Source: Oscillospiraceae bacterium (lineage in GTDB: Bacteria; Bacillota; Clostridia; Oscillospirales; SIG627). Taken from it: a stretch of 44,950 nucleotides of DNA. Below the pieces are notes generated by a model. The model made no database searches and had not been told where the DNA came from. It was given only the letters and a program-made list of their open reading frames with translations. How positions within the stretch are numbered: position 1 is the stretch's first letter; each line of letters starts with the position of its first letter. Location: the NCBI GenBank assembly GCA_015064635.1, contig SVRV01000021.1, forward strand, positions 1-44,950. The letters run 5' to 3'. Shown piece after piece: positions 41,529-44,950 of this stretch. Position numbers and translations under genes: made by a program.

Positions 41529-41590
41529 ATCTGTTTATTAACGCATCTTCTTTCTTTTTTGTGTTCTCTCTTACAAACATATCTTATTAT

Positions 41591-41767
41591 GTTGAAAACC
41601 GCAACCGCGGTTTTCTTCTGTTTCTTTATATTTCTTTTTGTTATGCACAAACTTCACCTCTCGACGTACATAAGTACGCCTTCGGATTCAGTTTGTACAT
41701 TCGGCTCGGTTTTCCCTATCCCCAAGGGGATGGAAAAACACATCTCCGACCACAAAAAGAATGATTA
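41591..41767 (-). repeat. structured dispersed repeat, copy A2, ending in the second 42-bp direct repeat
   Basis: Minus-strand element: outer stem ACAAACT (41647-41653) with AGTTTGT (41690-41696), inner hairpin CGTAC-ATAA-GTACG (41665-41678), and a GAAAACCGC...GCGGTTTTC hairpin (41593-41615). The right end (41726-41767) is the second copy of the 42-bp repeat. The gap 41529-41876 holds nothing else I can support except one further GAAAACCG-type hairpin at 41845-41866. Confidence 0.75.
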
Positions 41768-41879
41768 GTGATTAAAAACATACCTTTTATACTTACTAAT
41801 CACATTACGCCTTTGTGTTCTTATTTTATACATTTGTTTTTATGAAGAAAACCGTCGATACGGTTTTCTTTTTTTATTA

Positions 41880-42268
41880 TAGATTCGAAGCAAAATGATA
41901 GTGCAAAAATAATAATGGGAGATGTTTATGACGACAACGAAAAAGTTGTAACTGCAGTTTTGCTTTTGACACCAACATCTAAAAGCGGAAACGTATTAAA
42001 TCTTATTAAAATATCTTCCGCAGAAGGAAGAGGCCACATAAAAAGTCTGTTTACTTACGAAGATGGTACACTAGTCCCCGTTAGATATGTGGATAAAAAA
42101 AGAATCCATAGTTGGCTGAATGTTAATAGGCTACAATTGCCGTTACACAACCTCGACTTGGATTCTGTTGATAATATATCACGGTCTGGAGAAAAAGTCA
42201 ATAGTGAAAATAAACCTTCCGACTCTCGGATCATCATCAAAGCAAAAAAAGCAACATATACAAAATGA
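41880..42268 (+). pseudogene. remnant of a phage/ICE large polyvalent protein-type gene
   Basis: The open frame extends upstream of ATG 41915 without a start (DSKQNDSAKIIMGDVYDDNE). The text KVVTAVLLLTP, ISSAEGRGHIKSLF, VDKKRIHSWLNVNRLQLP recalls, from memory, the C-terminal domain of phage- or ICE-encoded polyvalent proteins (beta strands, then a K-x-WL...LQLP end). It is an isolated fragment with a basic degenerate tail and no neighbours from such an element, so most likely a decayed piece. Confidence 0.5.
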
Positions 42269-42270
42269 AT

Positions 42271-42657
42271 TTATTTTGTTCTTTTACTGTGAGCCCAAGA
42301 AACAGATGCGTATGTAATCAAGCCGGCACATATTAACGGAGAGAAGCTTTTAAAACCGCTTATTATAAACGATATTGCCAAAGCAACGGAAAAAACGCCG
42401 AATACAACAGTTACCATAAATTCAAAGAAATTCAAAAATCCTTCGGGACAGTTCTTGTTCTTTATCTGAATATAAACAATAAAAAATATACCGAAAAACC
42501 AAAAAACAGAAACTATCGGAGTAGAGATTATAATATTCATTTTGTCTTCTGCCACACCAAATATTACAAACAGCAAATAAAAAAGCACCGAAACAAGTAT
42601 AGGTATAATAATTGATGTCTTCTTATTTCCAAACATTTTATCAAGAATTTTTCTCAA
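42271..42657 (-). CDS. small four-helix membrane protein, unknown
   Basis: About 128 residues from TTG 42657, which follows AAAGGCGG at a fitting distance; a longer frame start at 42693 lacks a ribosome binding site. Four hydrophobic segments (TSIIIPILVSVLFYLLFVIF, then NIIISTPIVSVFWFFGIFFI, and two in the C-terminal half) with a short charged N-terminus. No family recognised. Single gene next to a decayed fragment. Confidence 0.5.
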   Translation of the reverse strand: MRKILDKMFGNKKTSIIIPILVSVLFYLLFVIFGVAEDKMNIIISTPIVSVFWFFGIFFIVYIQIKNKNCPEGFLNFFEFMVTVVFGVFSVALAISFIISGFKSFSPLICAGLITYASVSWAHSKRTK

Positions 42658-42770
42658 TGCTGCACCGCCTTTCTTTGGAAGATTATAGCACAAAGCATAG
42701 GGCGTGTCAATAGATTTGCGCGGAGCGCAATATCATTGGGATCAAGCCCACATAACAATGATTACATAAG

Positions 42771-42790
42771 GGCGGGAGTTTACTCCCGCC
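42771..42790. other. GC-rich hairpin downstream of the VanY-like gene
   Basis: GGCGGGAGT (42771-42779) pairs with ACTCCCGCC (42782-42790), nine bases past the stop codon at 42799 on the minus strand. There is no T run, so it may be a processing or stability element rather than an intrinsic terminator. Confidence 0.5.
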
Positions 42791-42798
42791 GCATATGA

Positions 42799-43401
42799 TT
42801 AATTGAATTTTTTTGTATTGTCACAATACTCTTCAAAGCAGATTCCTTTATCTGTTATTTCCTGCGCAATTTGGGGTGAGTCTATGTAGCGGTAATGCCA
42901 GGGCTCATAGGCAATTTTGGTAACAGACTCCTTCCCCTTGGGGTATCTTAAAATAAAGCCGTATTTTGGAAGCTTCTTCTGAATGATTTCGAACAAATGC
43001 TCCAGGCTTAAAAGCTCTTCTTTTTTACGGTGGAGCTTACCGTCAAGCAAAATTCCCACATCAATTGCAAGACCGGTATGATGCTCGGAGCACCCGGGGA
43101 TTGCCACATACTTACGGGTATATTCCAAGCCGTACTCCTTAAGATTTTTTTCAAAGATTTCTTCCTGCGCTTCGATAGTTCTGTAAGACCCAAGTAGTAC
43201 CGTTTGAATGCCATCATTTTTTAAAACATCCTCATGCAGAGCACAAAAGGCATCGTAGGTTTTTTTCTCAACTTTGAATTGATTACCCGCAATATTCTCG
43301 GTGGGAATCAGTTCAACCGTGTTTTCAAACCCCTCGGGAAGTCTGTTGTCCTCGTTTACCAGCACAAAATAATCGGGATTTTTTTCTTTTACTTCAATCA
43401 T
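42799..43401 (-). CDS. D-alanyl-D-alanine carboxypeptidase family protein (VanY/LAS-type)
   Basis: A 200-residue zinc peptidase. GSYRTIEAQEEIF (near residue 67), SEHHTGLAIDVG with zinc-binding His and Asp (near residue 105), and EPWHYRYI carrying the catalytic Glu and third zinc His (near residue 166). The set is that of LAS (LytM/D-Ala-D-Ala/Sonic hedgehog) peptidases that trim peptidoglycan peptides. There is no signal peptide or membrane helix, so it may act in the cytoplasm on recycled or precursor peptides as VanXY-type enzymes do, rather than on the wall. Confidence 0.87.
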   Translation of the reverse strand: MIEVKEKNPDYFVLVNEDNRLPEGFENTVELIPTENIAGNQFKVEKKTYDAFCALHEDVLKNDGIQTVLLGSYRTIEAQEEIFEKNLKEYGLEYTRKYVAIPGCSEHHTGLAIDVGILLDGKLHRKKEELLSLEHLFEIIQKKLPKYGFILRYPKGKESVTKIAYEPWHYRYIDSPQIAQEITDKGICFEEYCDNTKKFN

Positions 43402-43510
43402 AATTGTAACTCCGTTATTTTACAGTTATTTATCGATTAGATTATACCACTTTTGCAACGATTTTTCAATATAATACAAAAATCCGCCCAAATTACTTTG
43501 GGCGACTTTT

Positions 43511-44686
43511 TCATTTTGTAGCTTCTATAAGGTCTGAAACGTCTGCAACCGCAAGGTCAACCTTGCCCTTGACCGTAGTTGTAAAAGTGATATATTTATC
43601 TTGCAGAACAAATCTCGGATGAGGGTCAATGTGATATTTGCACTGGTTTTCGGGACTCCAATCATCAAGTGCGGGATTGCAGGTAAGAAAGCGAAAATAC
43701 TTTCCGGTACGCTTGTTGAAAAATTGTACCGTTGATGCACATCCTCTCCACAGAGGAAGCCCCTTAGAGGGAAGGGTGCTGTCAAAAACAAAAAGCTCCT
43801 CATCCTCCGAGCAATAAGCGTGCCACACATGGTTACATCCTTCCTCGGTACTTGCTTTCAGTATTATCTCGGGCTCTCCTCCGTAAATCGAACATTTCGC
43901 AACTACACCGTAGCCCTTATTTTCAAAATTGTTATTCACATGATATACGCTTTTCCCATCAGGAGCAAACCATTCGTGACCACCGTCATTACCGGCAAGA
44001 CGTATAATATGACGCTGTGCACTCCTTGTAGCGAATTGTATACGCGGGAAGATTCCGTCAATATATACAGGCTCAACGCAAAGCTTTTCTCCATTCCACA
44101 TCTCACGGGCAAACATTACAAGGTTGGCATCCGTAGGAGAGCACTGAACGTGATCGTAGTTTCCTCCGTCATCAACCTTTAACCATTGGGTATAAACACC
44201 GGTTTCAATATTTACCGAGCCAATATAATACGCACCGTTTGCAACATATTCTGTCAAAAGCTCTCTTTTGTCGGGAGTCGGGGTGAGATGGCACATAAGA
44301 CCTTTACTTCCCGCCTCTGCGAACTTTGACGGCATAGGTGCCACAAGCACCGACTCGTCCTCCTGCCTCGGAGAATGTCTCATTATTCCACGGCTACACG
44401 ACCAATAAATATCTCCGGTTTCAAGATCAACGTAATGACCTGTGCCTTTAACATCCGGAAAAATCTGTATCTCATCGGTAAGAAAATCTATATTCGCTGC
44501 ATATGTGTTTGAGTTTTCGGGATTGGTAACAATAAACCACAGATATCTGCCATCGTTTGTATAACCCGAATTTACAAAATATATTCCTTGCTGAATTCTT
44601 TCGACGCGTGTCTCAAGGACTGAAATTCTTATTCCGCTCTCATCGGTATAGCTTGTAAAATGCTTTGACGTAAATGGAGTGTACAT
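43511..44686 (-). CDS. seven-bladed propeller protein, oligogalacturonate-lyase-like (PL22 type)
   Basis: A 391-residue soluble protein starting at ATG 44686 behind AAAGGAG. Repeated WD40-like/TolB-like blades: YTNDGRYLWFI, DHVQCSPTDANLVMFAREMW, GHEWFAPDGKSVYHV, CNHVWHAYCSEDEELFVFDS and DPHPRFVLQDKYITFTTT. The spaced histidines (DHVQ, GHEW, NHVWH, DPHPRF) match the positions that hold Mn2+ in oligogalacturonate lyase. It may cleave pectin-derived oligogalacturonides in the cytoplasm, though no other pectin gene is present; a different sugar-acid lyase is possible. Confidence 0.65.
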   Translation of the reverse strand: MYTPFTSKHFTSYTDESGIRISVLETRVERIQQGIYFVNSGYTNDGRYLWFIVTNPENSNTYAANIDFLTDEIQIFPDVKGTGHYVDLETGDIYWSCSRGIMRHSPRQEDESVLVAPMPSKFAEAGSKGLMCHLTPTPDKRELLTEYVANGAYYIGSVNIETGVYTQWLKVDDGGNYDHVQCSPTDANLVMFAREMWNGEKLCVEPVYIDGIFPRIQFATRSAQRHIIRLAGNDGGHEWFAPDGKSVYHVNNNFENKGYGVVAKCSIYGGEPEIILKASTEEGCNHVWHAYCSEDEELFVFDSTLPSKGLPLWRGCASTVQFFNKRTGKYFRFLTCNPALDDWSPENQCKYHIDPHPRFVLQDKYITFTTTVKGKVDLAVADVSDLIEATK

Positions 44687-44736
44687 CTGATTTTCTCCTT
44701 TGATGCAATATTTGAAAAGCAACTCCTGCCACGACT

Positions 44737-44764
44737 ATTGTAGCATACAAAAAATTAATGTCAA
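44737..44764 (-). promoter_or_regulatory. promoter of the propeller-protein gene
   Basis: Minus strand TTGACA (44764-44759), 16 bases, TACAAT (44742-44737). Confidence 0.75.
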
Positions 44765-44824
44765 GCCTTTCCAAGGAATTTACAGGCGAATATAAATCAT
44801 CAAAAAAACAAAGTGTAGCCTTTT

Positions 44825-44950
44825 TGAACCGCCCCAAATTGTGCGGACAGCACAAAAAAGAGTCCTAAGGTAGATAATATTAAATTTTAAGCAACGAACT
44901 GACATCGCTTTTCAAGTGGTGTCAGTTTTGTTTTGAACTGTATACGTTCG
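44825..44950 (-). mobile_element. IS3-family element, 3' end only
   Basis: The element end appears as TGAACCGCCCC at 44825, with TGTGCGGACAG inside, like IS3-group terminal repeats (TG...CA). The 3' end of a transposase gene lies within, and the element runs off the right edge. Confidence 0.7.
44887..44950 (-). CDS. IS3-family transposase OrfB, C-terminal end (partial)
   Basis: The minus-strand frame entering from the window edge reads ERIQFKTKLTPLEKRCQFVA then stop (TAA, 44889-44887). This is the usual close of DDE-type OrfB integrase proteins of the IS3/IS150 group (R-I-x-x-K-L-x-x-L/M-x-P-x-x-x-R). The catalytic part lies outside the window. A hairpin (AACTGACA / TGTCAGTT, 44897-44925) falls within the coding end. 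Confidence 0.7.
   Translation of the reverse strand, partial: ERIQFKTKLTPLEKRCQFVA

Noticed and set aside
1..44950. tRNA, rRNA or an origin of replication in the window
   Set aside because: No cloverleaf with a TTC-type T-loop, no rRNA-like segment and no dnaA/dnaN neighbourhood were recognised by eye; a tRNAscan or Rfam run would settle small RNAs.

Overview
The window looks like a chromosomal segment of an uncultured, spore-forming Clostridia-type Firmicute, probably an anaerobe of the Oscillospirales or a neighbouring order. The evidence is both subunits of dipicolinate synthase, Rex, a leucine-type T-box leader, DUF1540 and DUF6062 proteins, an S-layer-homology protein, AGGAGG-type ribosome binding sites, consensus TTGACA/TATAAT promoters and many short palindromic repeats. 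I see no rRNA, tRNA or CRISPR array.

Layout. 1-1700: an accessory cassette (DUF4417 protein, toxin-like small protein, immunity-like protein) bounded by 41-bp direct repeats, next to a probable insertion-sequence end. 1.7-4.8 kb: a MATE exporter coupled to an ABC exporter. 5-8.6 kb: a clan GH-D (alpha-galactosidase-like) glycosidase and an SLH-anchored esterase-type hydrolase. 8.9-12.7 kb: a three-gene polar amino acid ABC importer, then a HerA-like (DUF853) ATPase. 12.9-17.1 kb: an operon under a leucine-type T-box, encoding a LeuA-like protein that lacks the catalytic motifs and a TIM-barrel/acyl-CoA-ligase fusion. 17.4-19.9 kb: copA-copZ. 20-24 kb: clpX, clpP and tig, with clpP and tig separated by repeats. 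24-31 kb: a metallophosphoesterase, DUF1540, then the housekeeping run lepB-rbgA-(DUF559)-rnhB-yraN-thrC. 30.3-33.3 kb: a metal-rich zinc-ribbon protein, an 8-oxoguanine glycosylase, DUF6062 and rex. 33.6-36.4 kb: a tightly overlapping galU-dCMP deaminase-rimI-tsaD operon. 37.1 kb: luxS behind a tandem repeat array. 37.6-39.9 kb: an unknown membrane protein and a solute-binding lipoprotein. 40.1-41.5 kb: dpaA-dpaB. 41.9-44.7 kb: a decayed polyvalent-protein-like fragment, a small membrane protein, a VanY-like peptidase and an oligogalacturonate-lyase-like propeller. 44.8 kb to the edge: the 3' end of an IS3-family element.

Two things stand out. First, the T-box operon: its first gene keeps the LeuA leucine-sensing domain but has lost the RDG and HxH motifs of the active site, and its second gene fuses a xylose-isomerase-like TIM barrel to an acyl-CoA ligase. 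Second, a dispersed structured repeat (at least six copies) built around an invariant GTAC-TTAT-GTAC hairpin nested in a longer stem; the arms of both stems differ between copies in a compensatory way, which suggests selection on a folded nucleic acid. One tandem array of it lies between luxS and its likely promoter, and a 42-bp repeat bounding another copy supplies the last 13 codons of dpaB.
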